A stretch of 64,000 nt of DNA from Litchfieldella anticariensis FP35 = DSM 16096 (GCF_000409775.1 NZ_KE332388.1:613497-677496), one strand, 5' to 3'. Positions 33,061-44,753 are shown, counted from the stretch's first letter. Numbers and translations are program-made. Notes: generated by a model not told the origin, from the sequence alone.

Positions 33061-34440
33061 TCAGCACTCGATGGCATTCACTGCCAGACCACCGCGTGAC
33101 GTCTCTTTGTACTTCTCCTGCATGTCGGCCCCAGTATCGCGCATGGTGCGAATCACCTTGTCTAGCGAGATAAAGTGGTTGCCGTCGCCTCGCAGAGCCA
33201 TCTGGGCGGCATTGATGGCCTTGACCGAGGCAATGGCGTTGCGCTCGATGCAGGGCACCTGAACAAGGCCACCCACCGGATCGCAGGTCAGACCAAGATT
33301 GTGCTCGAGACCGATCTCGGCGGCATTTTCCACTTGGGCAACCGTACCGCCCATGACTTCGGCGAGACCCGCTGCCGCCATGGCACATGCCGATCCCACT
33401 TCACCCTGGCATCCCACCTCAGCACCAGAAATCGAAGCATTCTTCTTGCACAGGATGCCCACTGCCGCGGCGGCGAGCAGGAAATCGACCACATCGCGCT
33501 CACTGGCGCCTGGTTGGAACTTCATGTAGTAATGCAGCACCGCTGGGACAATACCTGCCGCGCCATTGGTCGGTGCGGTGACCATTCGGCCGCCAGCCGC
33601 ATTTTCTTCGTTGACCGCCAGGGCGAAGACATTGACCCAATCCATGGCCGAGAAGGTCGAAGCGATCAGGCTAGGACTGTCCTCCACCGCGAGCAGGCGC
33701 CGATGCAACGCTGCGGCACGACGCTTGACATTGAGCCCGCCAGGTAGCACGCCTTCGTTATGCAGACCGGTTTCTACGCAATCCTGCATGGCTTGCCAGA
33801 TGCGCCACAGTTCAGCGCGGATTTCCGCCTCACTGCGCCAGGCCTTTTCGTTTTCCAGCATCAGGTCGCTGATACGCAGATCGTGCATCTCGCACAGTGC
33901 CATCAGTTCGGCAGCGCTGTTGAAATCATAAGGCAAGGAGGTGGTATCGGTATCGAGCTCGCCAGCCTGAGCCTGAGCCTCGTCGACCACGAATCCACCG
34001 CCCACTGAATAGTAGGTGTTGCGATAGAGCTCAGTGCTATGACCATGCGCGATCAAGCACATGGCGTTGGGGTGATGCGGCAGATTCTCTTCGAGTAGTT
34101 GCATGTCGCGCGCCCACAGGAAGGGAACCGCAAGCCGATTGTCGAGCAGTAAAGCCTGTGACTCCAGCAGCTCCTCAATGCACGGCGAGATGATCGATGG
34201 GTCGATCCGATCGGGACGTTCCCCCATCAAGCCCATGATCACCGCACGATCGGTACCATGCCCGACACCCGTGGCCGACAAGGATCCATACAGTTTCACC
34301 TCGACACGCGCCACCCGCTCAAGCAATTCCTGTTCACGCAACGACTGCACGAAGTCGTAGGCCGCGCGCATGGGGCCCACGGTATGCGAACTGGACGGCC
34401 CGACACCGATCTTGAATAAGTCGAACACACTGATGGACAT
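33061..34440 (-). CDS. sdaA: L-serine ammonia-lyase (single-chain, 4Fe-4S)
   Basis: The product has 459 residues from ATG 34440, preceded by GAGGGAG. The N-terminal SDH beta domain begins [24 protein letters not shown]. The C-terminal alpha domain contains the Fe-S ligands in [37 protein letters not shown] and the catalytic-site region. It converts L-serine to pyruvate and ammonia. In betaine catabolism, glycine is turned into serine by GlyA and then to pyruvate by this enzyme. An in-frame ATG at 34503 has no ribosome site. It is divergent from a LysR gene. Confidence 0.95.
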   Translation of the reverse strand: MSISVFDLFKIGVGPSSSHTVGPMRAAYDFVQSLREQELLERVARVEVKLYGSLSATGVGHGTDRAVIMGLMGERPDRIDPSIISPCIEELLESQALLLDNRLAVPFLWARDMQLLEENLPHHPNAMCLIAHGHSTELYRNTYYSVGGGFVVDEAQAQAGELDTDTTSLPYDFNSAAELMALCEMHDLRISDLMLENEKAWRSEAEIRAELWRIWQAMQDCVETGLHNEGVLPGGLNVKRRAAALHRRLLAVEDSPSLIASTFSAMDWVNVFALAVNEENAAGGRMVTAPTNGAAGIVPAVLHYYMKFQPGASERDVVDFLLAAAAVGILCKKNASISGAEVGCQGEVGSACAMAAAGLAEVMGGTVAQVENAAEIGLEHNLGLTCDPVGGLVQVPCIERNAIASVKAINAAQMALRGDGNHFISLDKVIRTMRDTGADMQEKYKETSRGGLAVNAIEC

Positions 34441-34485
34441 GGGAACTCCCTCACCAACGCCTATGGGCGCTTCATCAATATAGCT

Positions 34486-34500
34486 AAACCGACACGGTTT
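34486..34500. promoter_or_regulatory. Inverted repeat near the sdaA promoter
   Basis: AAACCG-ACA-CGGTTT (34486-34500) is a perfect 6-base inverted repeat, 46 bases upstream of the sdaA ATG in the divergent region shared with the LysR gene at 34597. It is a candidate operator. Confidence 0.5.
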
Positions 34501-34578
34501 CAATGCTGCCCTCTCGGGCCTTTTACGCTATGGTGGTCGTACATCCCTGTGTAGACAACCGAGAATATCTCGCCCTTT

Positions 34579-34595
34579 GTTTAGAATGACTAAAC
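34579..34595. promoter_or_regulatory. LysR-type box at the start of the LysR gene
   Basis: GTTTAG-AATGA-CTAAAC is a perfect 6-base inverted repeat (34579-34595) containing a T-N11-A core, ending one base before the ATG at 34597. Binding here would block its own gene. No Shine-Dalgarno motif is visible, so translation may be leaderless or weak. Confidence 0.6.
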
Positions 34596-34596
34596 C

Positions 34597-35547
34597 ATGA
34601 GCCGTACTCTCAATGCCCAGACCCATGCCTGGCTGAAGGTCTTCGCCGTCAGCGCCCGGCACCTGTCGTTCACCCGCGCCGCTGAAGAACTGCACGTCAC
34701 CACTGGAGCGGTGAGCCAACAGATCAAACAGCTCGAGGAGCGCCTGGGCTTCAAACTGTTTCGCCGTCTGCCGCGCCAACTCGAGCTGACCGATGAAGGG
34801 CGCCGGCTCGCGACGGTCGTCGACGATGCCTATCAGTCGGTGGGCCTGGAAGTGAAACGTCTGCGTTCCGGCGTGATGAGCGGTATCCTGCGGTTACGCT
34901 CGGTGCCCTCTTTCCTGGCCAAGTGGCTGATGCCACGACTGCCCCGACTGCAAGCCCGTTTTCCTGATATCGAACTGCACGTATCCGCCGAGGACAGTAA
35001 CCTCTCGTTGCGCGACGGCGACTTCGACCTGGCGCTGGACCTCAACGACGGCCACTATCCGGGACTGCAGATCACTCCGTTGATGGACGAGGTCATTTTC
35101 CCGGTCTGCGCTCCCGGACTGATGCGTGGCAAGCCTCCTCTGCATCGTCCGGAGGATCTGGCCTACTATCCGTTGCTGCACGATGTCACTGCCTGGCGTG
35201 GCAGCCACGATTATGCTGAATGGGAGCACTATCTACGCGCCATCTCGGCCCCGCATGTCAATGTGCGACGTGGCTATACCTTCAACCGCAATCAACTGAC
35301 CATGGAAGCGGCGATCGCCGGCATGGGCGTCGCCATTGCCAGGCAGACGCTGATCACCAATGAGCTCAAGACCGGTGCGCTGATTGCTCCCTTTTCACAG
35401 CGAGTGGAAACCGGTAAGCGTTATGGCATCGTGTATACCCAAGGTGCACTCGACGATCGACGCGTACGCGCCGTGCACGACTGGTTAGTAGAAGAGGCCC
35501 GGCGCAGCACCCCCGACAGGCGTGAGATAGCAAGCACGAGCCAGTGA
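34597..35547 (+). CDS. LysR-family transcriptional regulator (GcvA-like), divergent from sdaA
   Basis: The product has 316 residues. The helix-turn-helix (about 1-68) has the GcvA-group form LSFTRAAEELHVTTGAVSQQIKQLEERLG and LTDEGRRLATVV. The effector domain (about 96-300) ends with a conserved ITNELKTGALIAPF segment. GcvA-like regulators often control amino-acid or glycine-linked genes, so sdaA is the natural target. No clear ribosome site precedes the start. The C-terminal tail is polar and short. Confidence 0.9.
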   Translation: MSRTLNAQTHAWLKVFAVSARHLSFTRAAEELHVTTGAVSQQIKQLEERLGFKLFRRLPRQLELTDEGRRLATVVDDAYQSVGLEVKRLRSGVMSGILRLRSVPSFLAKWLMPRLPRLQARFPDIELHVSAEDSNLSLRDGDFDLALDLNDGHYPGLQITPLMDEVIFPVCAPGLMRGKPPLHRPEDLAYYPLLHDVTAWRGSHDYAEWEHYLRAISAPHVNVRRGYTFNRNQLTMEAAIAGMGVAIARQTLITNELKTGALIAPFSQRVETGKRYGIVYTQGALDDRRVRAVHDWLVEEARRSTPDRREIASTSQ

Positions 35548-35600
35548 CGATACAATGACATTCGTACTTGAATGTTTGTCTTGTTTGTGGAACCTCCTGG

Positions 35601-36245
35601 ATGCCTCCCTCTCCTCTGCCACCGAAACTCCCGACTCCCATCGGCTTTGGCGCCACCTGCTTGCGCGCCATGCTGTATATCCTGCTGATCACCGGCTTGA
35701 TGCAAGGCATATACTACGAAGCGCTGTACCTACAAGACGTTCGCTTCAGTGAATACGGTTTCACCGAACTGGCACAGATTGTATTCCTGTGCATCATCTC
35801 TGCCTTGCTGTTGTATATACGCCACGTCCTGAAGGCACTGCCTACCGTCACCTTGCTGATGTTTGCTTTTGTCTTCAGCTCTCTGGTTCGGGAACTGGAC
35901 TATTTCTTCGATACCTATGTCTTCGATGGCGCATGGCAAGTCATAGTGACGCTGGTGATACTGCCCAGTCTGTTCATGGTGATCCGCAAGCGCCATGCAT
36001 TTCTCGCCGAATTCGAGCGTTATGCCAACAGTTTCTCCTTCGGTCTGTTCGCCAGCGGCTTTCTGGTCACTTATGTCTTCTCACGCTTTTTCGGACGCAG
36101 CGAATTGTGGATCGCCATTCTCAATGAGAACTACGCGCGCACGTTCAAGGACATCGTCGAGGAAGTCACCGAACTACTCGGCTACAGCCTGATTCTGATC
36201 GCGGTAATAGAATTGATCATGCTGGCACGCCGCTGGCGAGCGTAG
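35601..36245 (+). CDS. Membrane protein of unknown function
   Basis: The product has about 214 residues and roughly five to six transmembrane segments (about 23-40, 48-70, 77-97, 108-127, 148-170, 188-208). The first 20 residues are Pro-rich (PPSPLPPKLP). The loop FSSLVRELDYFFDTYVF and a charged FAEFERYANSFSFG segment stand out. I choose ATG 35601, which gives a normal N-terminus; an ATG at 35568 adds eleven residues and neither has a strong ribosome site. No family is recognised. It lies alone between a LysR gene and rpoD. Confidence 0.65.
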   Translation: MPPSPLPPKLPTPIGFGATCLRAMLYILLITGLMQGIYYEALYLQDVRFSEYGFTELAQIVFLCIISALLLYIRHVLKALPTVTLLMFAFVFSSLVRELDYFFDTYVFDGAWQVIVTLVILPSLFMVIRKRHAFLAEFERYANSFSFGLFASGFLVTYVFSRFFGRSELWIAILNENYARTFKDIVEEVTELLGYSLILIAVIELIMLARRWRA

Positions 36246-36271
36246 GTCGATCGAATAAGAGGCAGGATATG

Positions 36272-36304
36272 AAAACACCCACCGGCTTGGCCGATGGATG
36301 TTTT
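36272..36304 (-). terminator. Terminator of rpoD
   Basis: On the minus strand the 14-bp stem (pairing 36291-36304 with 36272-36285, two G-U pairs) has a 5-base loop and is followed by TTTTCATA-type sequence. It starts 22 bases after the rpoD stop. On the plus strand it may also stop the membrane protein transcript. Confidence 0.7.
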
Positions 36305-36326
36305 GCTTGGTACTACTGGAAAGGCA

Positions 36327-38186
<1,860 letters not shown>

Positions 38187-38246
38187 AGAAACCCTATCTC
38201 GACGAAGAAGAATGAAGCACCCAAACGTATAGGCGGAAAAAATCTA

Positions 38247-38272
38247 GTAAGCCGATCAGTATAGCGGCTTAC
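38247..38272 (-). terminator. Terminator-like hairpin between dnaG and rpoD
   Basis: GTAAGCCG (38247-38254) pairs with CGGCTTAC (38265-38272) around a 10-base loop, and on the minus strand is followed by TAGATTTTTT. It lies 60 bases ahead of rpoD, so it may uncouple rpoD from dnaG. rpoD must then rely on a promoter close to or inside the 3' end of dnaG. A TATACT word lies inside the loop (minus strand). Confidence 0.7.
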
Positions 38273-38445
38273 CATACTCGTCCGCCAGCGCTCCATTTGC
38301 GCCGACGCTCAGGTGTGTTAGGTTGTTCGGTTGCACTCGATGCCGGATCAATCGAACGTATGCCCCTTAGATGGTGATAATGGGCAACAATTCAACCCCG
38401 ACACGAGTCCCGTCAATTCGTTGCGGCGCTTCCTCACGCCTCAGC

Positions 38446-40263
38446 TCAACGGCTAAGTGCCGTCAGCAACTCCATGAGCCGTTGTCGTTCTTCCCTCGAC
38501 AGTCGCTCTCCGCTTCTTTCCCTGGCAAGCAGCGAGTCGATTTCGCTCTGCGGCGTGCGCCGTGACCGTTGCTGGAGAAAATACTCGACCAATCCCTCCA
38601 ACTCGGTAGCGCGGGCCTCGCGCGGAATCAGCAACTCATGACGCACCAACTCGGCGAGTCGCTGCCCCTCCACACGACCATGAAAGTGCGCCAGCAGCAC
38701 CTGGGGGCTGCGATAGCCTCCCGCCCGCAACAATTGGATGACTTCCACGCAAAGCGCCCCATCGGGATCCTCCGTGGGACACCAGTCCAATGTCTCCGGC
38801 AACCGCTCAACCAGGCGCGGCTCATGCACCAATAGCTGCAGAGTGCGCCCTGTCAGCCCCAGCGCTGCAGGCCGCTTGTCAGCACGCCCCACCGGCTTCG
38901 CTGACGCTTCATAGGGCTCGTAAACCTCGTCGTCAACGTCGACCTCGCGGGTCGGTACGACAGGAGCCAGCAAGGACTCGAAACGCGCCTGCTCGACGCC
39001 ACTGCGCTTGGCCAACTCGCCCAGCAACATTGACTTGAGCACCCCTTCCGGCAAGCGCTGCAATGCGCTCAACACCTGACTGGCAAAACGCTCACGGTCC
39101 TCTATCCGGGCCAGATCGCGCCCCACGGCAGCCTGCTCGAACAGAAACTCCGACAACGGGCTGGCGCATGTGATGCGATCGGCGAAGGCATCAGCCCCCT
39201 CACGCCGGACCAAGCTATCCGGATCCTCCCCTTCAGGAAGAAACAGGAAGCGTGCCTGCCGGCCATCAATCATCAGTGGCAGCACGATCTCAAGCGCTCG
39301 GCTAGCCGCTTGACGTCCAGCACGGTCACCGTCGAAGCAAAACACCACCTCGCCGACCAGGCGGAACAATCGACTGAGATGCTCCTCGCTGGTCGAGGTT
39401 CCAAGAGTGGCCACAGCATTGCGAATACCGAACTGTGCCAATGCCACCACATCCATGTAACCTTCGACGATCAATACCCGCTCGAGGTGACGGTTGGCCT
39501 GACGCGCTTCGAACAGGCCATACAGCTCGCGCCCCTTGTGAAATACCGGAGATTCCGGAGAGTTCAAGTATTTGGGCTTGGCATCGCCGAGCACCCGCCC
39601 ACCGAATGCAATGGTACGGCCCTTGAAGTCGCGAATCGGAAACATCACCCGGTCACGGAAGCGGTCATAGGTACGGCCGCTATCTTCACGATGGACCAGC
39701 AAGCCATATTCGACCTGCACTGCTTCAGGAATGCCGTGCTCGCTCAAGTGGCGCTTCAGCGCCTCCCAGTCGTGTGGCGCATAACCAATACCGAAATCCG
39801 CCAGCACCTCGGCAGTGAGCCCACGCCGCTCCAGGTAGGCACGTGCCGAATCGGCCTCTGCCATCCTCAGGCGTTCGCGAAAAAAGCTCGCTGCCAGTTC
39901 CAACAAGTTGACCCCTTCCTTGCGCTTGCGTTCCCGGGCCTGGGCCCGAGGGTCGTCAGCACCCTCTCGCGGCACCTCCATCCCTTGGCGGACAGCCAAC
40001 TGCTCCACTGCCTCGGGGAAGCGCAAGTTGTCGTATTCCATCAGGAAACGCAATGCATTACCGTGGGCTCCGCAGCCAAAGCAGTGGTAGAACTGCTTGT
40101 CCTGACTAACAGTGAACGAGGGTGTCTTTTCCTGATGAAAGGGGCACAACCCTGAATAGTTGCGCCCACTCTTCTTGAGCGTGACGCGCTCCCCCACTAC
40201 CTCGACCACATCAACCCGGGCGAGCAGATCATCAATGAAACGTTGCGGGATCTGACCGGCCAT
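38446..40263 (-). CDS. dnaG: DNA primase
   Basis: The product has 605 residues from ATG 40263. The CHC2-type zinc ribbon (CPFHQEKTPSFTVSQDKQFYHCFGCGAHG, about 40-70) is followed by the RNA polymerase-like core with the TOPRIM domain (about 260-345; LIVEGYMDVVALAQFG and FDGDRAGRQAA). The C-terminal DnaB-interaction domain ends about 470-605. It makes RNA primers for lagging-strand synthesis. A longer upstream start at 40323 is unlikely. It sits between rpsU and rpoD. Confidence 0.97.
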   Translation of the reverse strand: MAGQIPQRFIDDLLARVDVVEVVGERVTLKKSGRNYSGLCPFHQEKTPSFTVSQDKQFYHCFGCGAHGNALRFLMEYDNLRFPEAVEQLAVRQGMEVPREGADDPRAQARERKRKEGVNLLELAASFFRERLRMAEADSARAYLERRGLTAEVLADFGIGYAPHDWEALKRHLSEHGIPEAVQVEYGLLVHREDSGRTYDRFRDRVMFPIRDFKGRTIAFGGRVLGDAKPKYLNSPESPVFHKGRELYGLFEARQANRHLERVLIVEGYMDVVALAQFGIRNAVATLGTSTSEEHLSRLFRLVGEVVFCFDGDRAGRQAASRALEIVLPLMIDGRQARFLFLPEGEDPDSLVRREGADAFADRITCASPLSEFLFEQAAVGRDLARIEDRERFASQVLSALQRLPEGVLKSMLLGELAKRSGVEQARFESLLAPVVPTREVDVDDEVYEPYEASAKPVGRADKRPAALGLTGRTLQLLVHEPRLVERLPETLDWCPTEDPDGALCVEVIQLLRAGGYRSPQVLLAHFHGRVEGQRLAELVRHELLIPREARATELEGLVEYFLQQRSRRTPQSEIDSLLARERSGERLSREERQRLMELLTALSR

Positions 40264-40320
40264 AGGCGGCAAACTGTCCTGAGTGACGAAGGGAAAGCGT
40301 GGCAAGCAAGGACGAAAACA

Positions 40321-40348
40321 CAAGCGGCCACCATCAGGCGGCCGCTTG
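40321..40348 (-). terminator. rpsU-dnaG intergenic terminator
   Basis: CAAGCGGCC (40321-40329) pairs with GGCCGCTTG (40340-40348) around a 10-base loop, and on the minus strand is followed by TGTGTTTTCG. It matches the position of the known T1 attenuator between rpsU and dnaG in E. coli, which makes ribosomal protein S21 more abundant than primase. Confidence 0.8.
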
Positions 40349-40399
40349 GCGTCCCTCTCGAGACGGCCCGGTCATGACATGAGCCGCCCCTAGTACGGA

Positions 40400-40615
40400 T
40401 CAGTACAGCCGTTCGAAACGCTTGCGCTCACGCTGCAGCTTCTTGGCGTGACGCTTGACGGCCGCCGCTGCCTTGCGCTTGCGCTCCGCAGTCGGCTTCT
40501 CGTAGTGCTCACGACGACGCACTTCGGAGAGAACACCGGCTTTTTCACAGGAACGCTTGAAGCGACGCAGAGCTACGTCGAACGGCTCGTTATCACGTAC
40601 TTTGACAGAAGGCAT
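40400..40615 (-). CDS. rpsU: 30S ribosomal protein S21
   Basis: The product has 71 residues from ATG 40615 ([20 protein letters not shown]); the longer frame start at 40663 is not used because S21 is always about 71 residues. It is highly basic, with the typical ending [19 protein letters not shown]21 binds near the anti-Shine-Dalgarno region of 16S rRNA. It is the first gene of the rpsU-dnaG-rpoD operon and is divergent from tsaD. Confidence 0.98.
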   Translation of the reverse strand: MPSVKVRDNEPFDVALRRFKRSCEKAGVLSEVRRREHYEKPTAERKRKAAAAVKRHAKKLQRERKRFERLY

Positions 40616-40885
40616 TAAGCACTCACCTACCTTGAAGAAATCATGAGTTCGGTTTGAACGCACACCCTATGGGCCTTAACGTCGGCTTGCCACGACGCTC
40701 GCACGTGACAAACCGCGAAGCGAAAGTAAAGCAAAGACGGACACAGTCCCTGGATGCACGACCCAGTCTTACAGCGGACAGTATTTTAGTCATGGTTGCG
40801 GCTGTTTGCAAATGACGACCTGCCCACGCCATGTGAAAACGCGTAGAATGAGTACAGTATCGATCATTCTTCAGGAATATTCTTC

Positions 40886-41917
40886 ATGCGCGTATTGGGC
40901 ATCGAGACATCATGTGACGAGACCGGCGTCGCCCTCTATGATACGCAGGCCGGCCTGCTGGCCGATACCCTCTACAGTCAGATCGCCATGCACGCCGAAT
41001 ACGGCGGTGTGGTTCCGGAACTAGCATCCCGCGATCATACCCGCAAGCTGCTACCACTGATCCAGGAGACATTGGCCAGCGCTGGACTTGGCCGTGACGA
41101 TATCGACGGCATTGCCTATACCGCCGGCCCGGGGTTGGTTGGCGCTCTGATGGTCGGCGCCGCCACCGCACACGGAATGGCCCGAGCCCTGAATATTCCG
41201 GTACTTGGCGTACACCATATGGAAGGGCATTTGCTGGCACCGATGCTCGAGGAGGAGCCTCCCGCCTTCCCTTTCATTGCTCTGCTGGTCTCCGGTGGCC
41301 ATACCCAATTAGTGGAGGTTCAGGGGCTGGGCCAATATCGCCTGCTCGGCGAATCGGTAGACGACGCCGCTGGTGAAGCCTTCGACAAGGCCGCCAAGAT
41401 GCTCGAGCTCGACTATCCCGGTGGCCCCGCCGTGGCACGCCTTGCCGAACTCGGTGACCCCACGCGCTTTCGCTTTCCGCGCCCGATGACCGATCGTCCG
41501 GGGCTGGATTTCAGTTTCTCAGGCCTCAAGACCCACACCCTGATCACCGCCAATACACTACGTGAGACCGGTGAACTCGATGACCAAGGGCGTGCAGATA
41601 TCGCCCGTGCTTTCGAGGATGCAGTGGTTGACACCTTGGTGATCAAGTGCCGACGAGCCTTGGACCAGACCGGCCTCAAGCGGCTAGTGGTAGCCGGTGG
41701 CGTCAGTGCCAACGTACGCCTGCGCAAACGCCTGGAGGAAGAGACCGCGAAGCGTGGCGCTCGAGCCTTCTACCCACGCAGTCGTTTCTGCACCGACAAC
41801 GGCGCCATGATCGCTTATGTGGGTGCCCAACGCCTGCTGGCCGGCGAACGCGATGACAGCGCCATGAAGGCTGTACCGCGCTGGCCATTGGCGGAACTCA
41901 TGCCTCCAGCAGCCTAA
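40886..41917 (+). CDS. tsaD: tRNA N6-threonylcarbamoyladenosine synthase subunit TsaD
   Basis: The product has 343 residues. The ASKHA-type metal site is in [14 protein letters not shown] (His and His ligands, about 111-115), with the nucleotide region [10 protein letters not shown] and the last segment [14 protein letters not shown]. With TsaB and TsaE it transfers threonylcarbamoyl to A37 of ANN-decoding tRNAs. It is divergent from rpsU, as in many gammaproteobacteria. The stop overlaps the convergent plsY stop by 4 bp. Confidence 0.97.
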   Translation: MRVLGIETSCDETGVALYDTQAGLLADTLYSQIAMHAEYGGVVPELASRDHTRKLLPLIQETLASAGLGRDDIDGIAYTAGPGLVGALMVGAATAHGMARALNIPVLGVHHMEGHLLAPMLEEEPPAFPFIALLVSGGHTQLVEVQGLGQYRLLGESVDDAAGEAFDKAAKMLELDYPGGPAVARLAELGDPTRFRFPRPMTDRPGLDFSFSGLKTHTLITANTLRETGELDDQGRADIARAFEDAVVDTLVIKCRRALDQTGLKRLVVAGGVSANVRLRKRLEEETAKRGARAFYPRSRFCTDNGAMIAYVGAQRLLAGERDDSAMKAVPRWPLAELMPPAA

Positions 41918-42552
41918 CGCTTCATATCTTCCTGCCCATGTTGCGAAGACTCCCGCGCGCCCAACCGAAGTTCGTCACCGCCGCCCAGGCGGCGGATATT
42001 CCACACATGGCGCGCCAACACCAGCAAGGCAAAGGTGACGATCACCAGTACGTATTCCGGTGCCAGCCACAGACTTAGCAGTGGTGCTAGAGTGGCACTG
42101 GCCAACGATGCAATAGCGGCGGTTCTTACCCGCCAAGCCAGCAATACCCAGCAAGCGGCGCAGCACAGCGCCACCCAGGGCGTGAGTACCAGTAGCACCC
42201 CGAAGGCGCTGGCTACCGCTTTACCACCTCGTAGACGATGCCATATGGGGTAGCTGTGCCCCAGCAACACTCCCAGCCCAACCACACCTTGCGCCCAAGG
42301 TGGCAGGCCCACCCCTTTGGCCAGCAACAGCACCGGCACACCCTTCAACGCATCCAGCAACAGCGTCGCCAATGCCAGGCGCTTGCCATGCAGGCGCAAT
42401 ACATTGGAGAAACCAGGATTGCACGACCCAGCAAAGCGCGGGTCACGTACGCCGGCCATGCGGCACACGGTCAGCGCCCCAAGCCACGAACCACTGAGGT
42501 AGCCCGCCAGCAGCAAGGCAAAGGTCGTGGGCAACAGTGGCAAAGAGGGCAT
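41914..42552 (-). CDS. plsY: Glycerol-3-phosphate acyltransferase PlsY, with variant motifs
   Basis: The product has 212 residues and about five transmembrane segments. PlsY uses acyl-phosphate to acylate glycerol-3-phosphate, the first step of phospholipid synthesis. Position and topology fit, next to tsaD and folB as is common. Two conserved motifs are altered: the usual GSGNPGATN reads GSCNPGFSN, and GGKGVAT reads GGKAVAS. A functional protein with relaxed motifs, or reduced activity, is possible. The C-terminal tail ([17 protein letters not shown]) is longer and polar. Confidence 0.8.
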   Translation of the reverse strand: MPSLPLLPTTFALLLAGYLSGSWLGALTVCRMAGVRDPRFAGSCNPGFSNVLRLHGKRLALATLLLDALKGVPVLLLAKGVGLPPWAQGVVGLGVLLGHSYPIWHRLRGGKAVASAFGVLLVLTPWVALCCAACWVLLAWRVRTAAIASLASATLAPLLSLWLAPEYVLVIVTFALLVLARHVWNIRRLGGGDELRLGARESSQHGQEDMKR

Positions 42553-42721
42553 GGCAACGCTCTCGACGGCTCATGGCTAGACGATATGATTCTGCCAGGC
42601 GAGATGTCATTGCGATAGCTGCACGTCCAACGCATCCCACCCGCGCCTTCCTATCGCACACGTGCCAGGTGCCGTACAATCGGCAGCTTGCATTCCAGAT
42701 AGACGACAGAAGGAGGCGGAC

Positions 42722-43075
42722 ATGGACCGCGTGCTGATCGAATCACTGGCCGTGGACACCGTCATCGGGGTCTATGAATGGGAGCGGCATATACAACAAC
42801 GCTTGGTCTTGGACCTAGAGATGGCCACCGACATCCGCCCAGCGGCACGCGATGACGACCTGACGCTGACATTGGACTACGCTGCCATCAGTAAACGAAT
42901 CGGCAGCTTCACCAACGAGCATGCTTTCAGCCTGGTGGAAACCTTCGCCGAGCGGCTGGCAGCGATGTTGCGCGAGGAGTTCGCCATCCCATGGCTACGC
43001 TTGACGGTACGCAAACCCGGGGCCGTACCTACCGCTGCCGCGGTGGGCGTTTGCATCGAACGAGGTGAATGCTGA
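42722..43075 (+). CDS. folB: Dihydroneopterin aldolase
   Basis: The product has 117 residues from ATG 42722, preceded by AAGGAGGCGGAC. Fold and motifs are typical: LIESLAVDTVIGVYEWERHIQQRLVLDLEM and EHAFSLVETFAERLA with active-site Glu, and the Lys in LRLTVRKPGAVP. It produces 6-hydroxymethyl-7,8-dihydropterin in the folate pathway. Its stop overlaps the folK start (TGATG), so the two are coupled. In some bacteria the related enzyme also acts as an epimerase. Confidence 0.95.
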   Translation: MDRVLIESLAVDTVIGVYEWERHIQQRLVLDLEMATDIRPAARDDDLTLTLDYAAISKRIGSFTNEHAFSLVETFAERLAAMLREEFAIPWLRLTVRKPGAVPTAAAVGVCIERGEC

Positions 43076-43593
43076 TGACACGCGTAGTAGTCAGCATCGG
43101 CAGCAACATCGACCGCGAACAGCATGTCCGGACATGCCTGGACGCACTGCAGGCCAGTTTTGGCGAACTGTGGATATCTCGGGTCTTCGAGAGCGAACCG
43201 GTGGGATTCGAGGACGGACGCAACTTCTACAACCTGGTGGCGGTATTCGATAGCCAGCTCTCGGTAGGAGAACTTCAGGCCTGGTGCAAGCAATTGGAAT
43301 ATGCCAATGGCCGGCGCCCCAATAGCCCCAAATTCAGCCCGCGCACTCTGGATATCGACCTACTGACGGCGGGCGAATTGACCGGCTTGGTCGACGGGGT
43401 CCAACTGCCCCGTGACGAGATCACACGCCACGCCTTCGTTCTGCAACCCTTGGCGGAATTGCTCCCCGATACCCCCCACCCACTCAGTGGCATACCCTAT
43501 GCCGACTTATGGGCAAGCTTCCCCCGTGACAGCCAGGCACTGTGGCCAGTGGACTTCGTGTGGCAAGGTCGCGTCATTTCACGAGCGGCGTGA
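43075..43593 (+). CDS. folK: 2-amino-4-hydroxy-6-hydroxymethyldihydropteridine pyrophosphokinase
   Basis: The product has 172 residues. Motifs VSIGSNIDREQHVRTCLDAL, VGFEDGRNFYNLVA and the substrate-binding segment PRTLDIDLLTAGELTG, followed by PRDEITRHAFVLQPLAELLPD, are typical of HPPK. It transfers pyrophosphate from ATP to the pterin from FolB. I place the start at 43075, overlapping the folB stop by one base; the ATG at 43069 also opens the frame. Confidence 0.94.
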   Translation: MTRVVVSIGSNIDREQHVRTCLDALQASFGELWISRVFESEPVGFEDGRNFYNLVAVFDSQLSVGELQAWCKQLEYANGRRPNSPKFSPRTLDIDLLTAGELTGLVDGVQLPRDEITRHAFVLQPLAELLPDTPHPLSGIPYADLWASFPRDSQALWPVDFVWQGRVISRAA

Positions 43594-43604
43594 TACGCCT
43601 CCAT

Positions 43605-44747
43605 CTACAGATGGCTGGCATCCAGAGCGTCATCGATCGCTTCGCGACGACGACGACGCAACTCTTCCCCCACGGCCTTGCCCTTGAACCCCTGGTCGAG
43701 CAGCGCTTGCGGCAGAATCTGCGCCGCCAACCGCCAGGCCAAGGCCAGGTCGGTGGCCAACCCTGGGTTTTCGAGACTGACCAGCGCCACTTGCGGCGCT
43801 ACCCGTTCAGCGCGTCGCCAAGCATCGATTCCATCAAGCCAAGCCATGACTCGAGCGCCATCCGGTGGAACGGGGGCATTCAACCATAGCCGGCGGGTCA
43901 GTGCCGCCTGATGGGCCAGCTCTCGATAAGCACGCGGCAAGCGTAGTCGTTCACTCAAGAGGCAACGCTCGTCATCGCTAAGGTGCTCGCATAATCTGGC
44001 CCATCGCCAACGCAACCACTGCCCATCCTCCTCGGGCAAGCGATGCAGACGCGCCAATGCTGCCTCGAGGGTTCCGCTGTCTCGCGCCAATTCCGGCATC
44101 AGGGCGGCCAGAGCCCCACAATCACTCAAGGCCCGGAAATAAGCTTCGGGATTCGGCTCACCCAAGGCCTTCTCGGTTTCATTCCAGACCCGCTCGGCCA
44201 CCAAATGGGCCATTTCGCCACTTTCGACGAGTTGGCACATCAAGGCGCGGGTTTCCTCGGCAATGGCAAATCCCAAACCATGATAGCGAGCCAGGAAACG
44301 AGCCGTTCGCAGTACCCGTAGCGGATCCTCGGCGAACGCCGGCGATACGTGGCGCAGTACGCGTCCCTCCAGATCCCGTGCGCCACCGTAGGGATCGATG
44401 AGACACCCTGACCGGTCCTCGGCCATGGCATTGATGGTCAGATCGCGCCGTGCCAAATCGTCTTCCAGCGTCACGTCGGGGCTAGCATATACTTGAAAAC
44501 CGGTATAGCCATGCCCCTGTTTGCGCTCGGTACGCGCCAGCGCATATTCCTCATGGGTTTCGGGATGGAGAAATACCGGGAAGTCGCGCCCCACCGGCTT
44601 GAAGCCACGTTCGCGCATGTTGTCGGGCGTTGCGCCGACCACCACCCAGTCGTTGTCATAGACCGGCCACCCCAACCGAGCATCGCGCACTGCTCCGCCC
44701 ACGCGATAGACCTCCAGCCCGGCAAGGCGAGGGTCGTTCCGACTCAT
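43605..44747 (-). CDS. cca: CCA-adding tRNA nucleotidyltransferase
   Basis: The product has 380 residues of the class II type. Motif [28 protein letters not shown] has the DxD metal site; [15 protein letters not shown] and the [16 protein letters not shown] region follow. The usual C-terminal HD domain of about 400-residue enterobacterial Cca is shorter here. It adds the 3' CCA end of tRNAs. The gene is followed downstream on the plus side by the convergent folK. Upstream, glpE lies only 6 bp away, so cca, glpE and apaH appear co-transcribed. Confidence 0.92.
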   Translation of the reverse strand: MSRNDPRLAGLEVYRVGGAVRDARLGWPVYDNDWVVVGATPDNMRERGFKPVGRDFPVFLHPETHEEYALARTERKQGHGYTGFQVYASPDVTLEDDLARRDLTINAMAEDRSGCLIDPYGGARDLEGRVLRHVSPAFAEDPLRVLRTARFLARYHGLGFAIAEETRALMCQLVESGEMAHLVAERVWNETEKALGEPNPEAYFRALSDCGALAALMPELARDSGTLEAALARLHRLPEEDGQWLRWRWARLCEHLSDDERCLLSERLRLPRAYRELAHQAALTRRLWLNAPVPPDGARVMAWLDGIDAWRRAERVAPQVALVSLENPGLATDLALAWRLAAQILPQALLDQGFKGKAVGEELRRRRREAIDDALDASHL

Positions 44748-44753
44748 GGTGAC

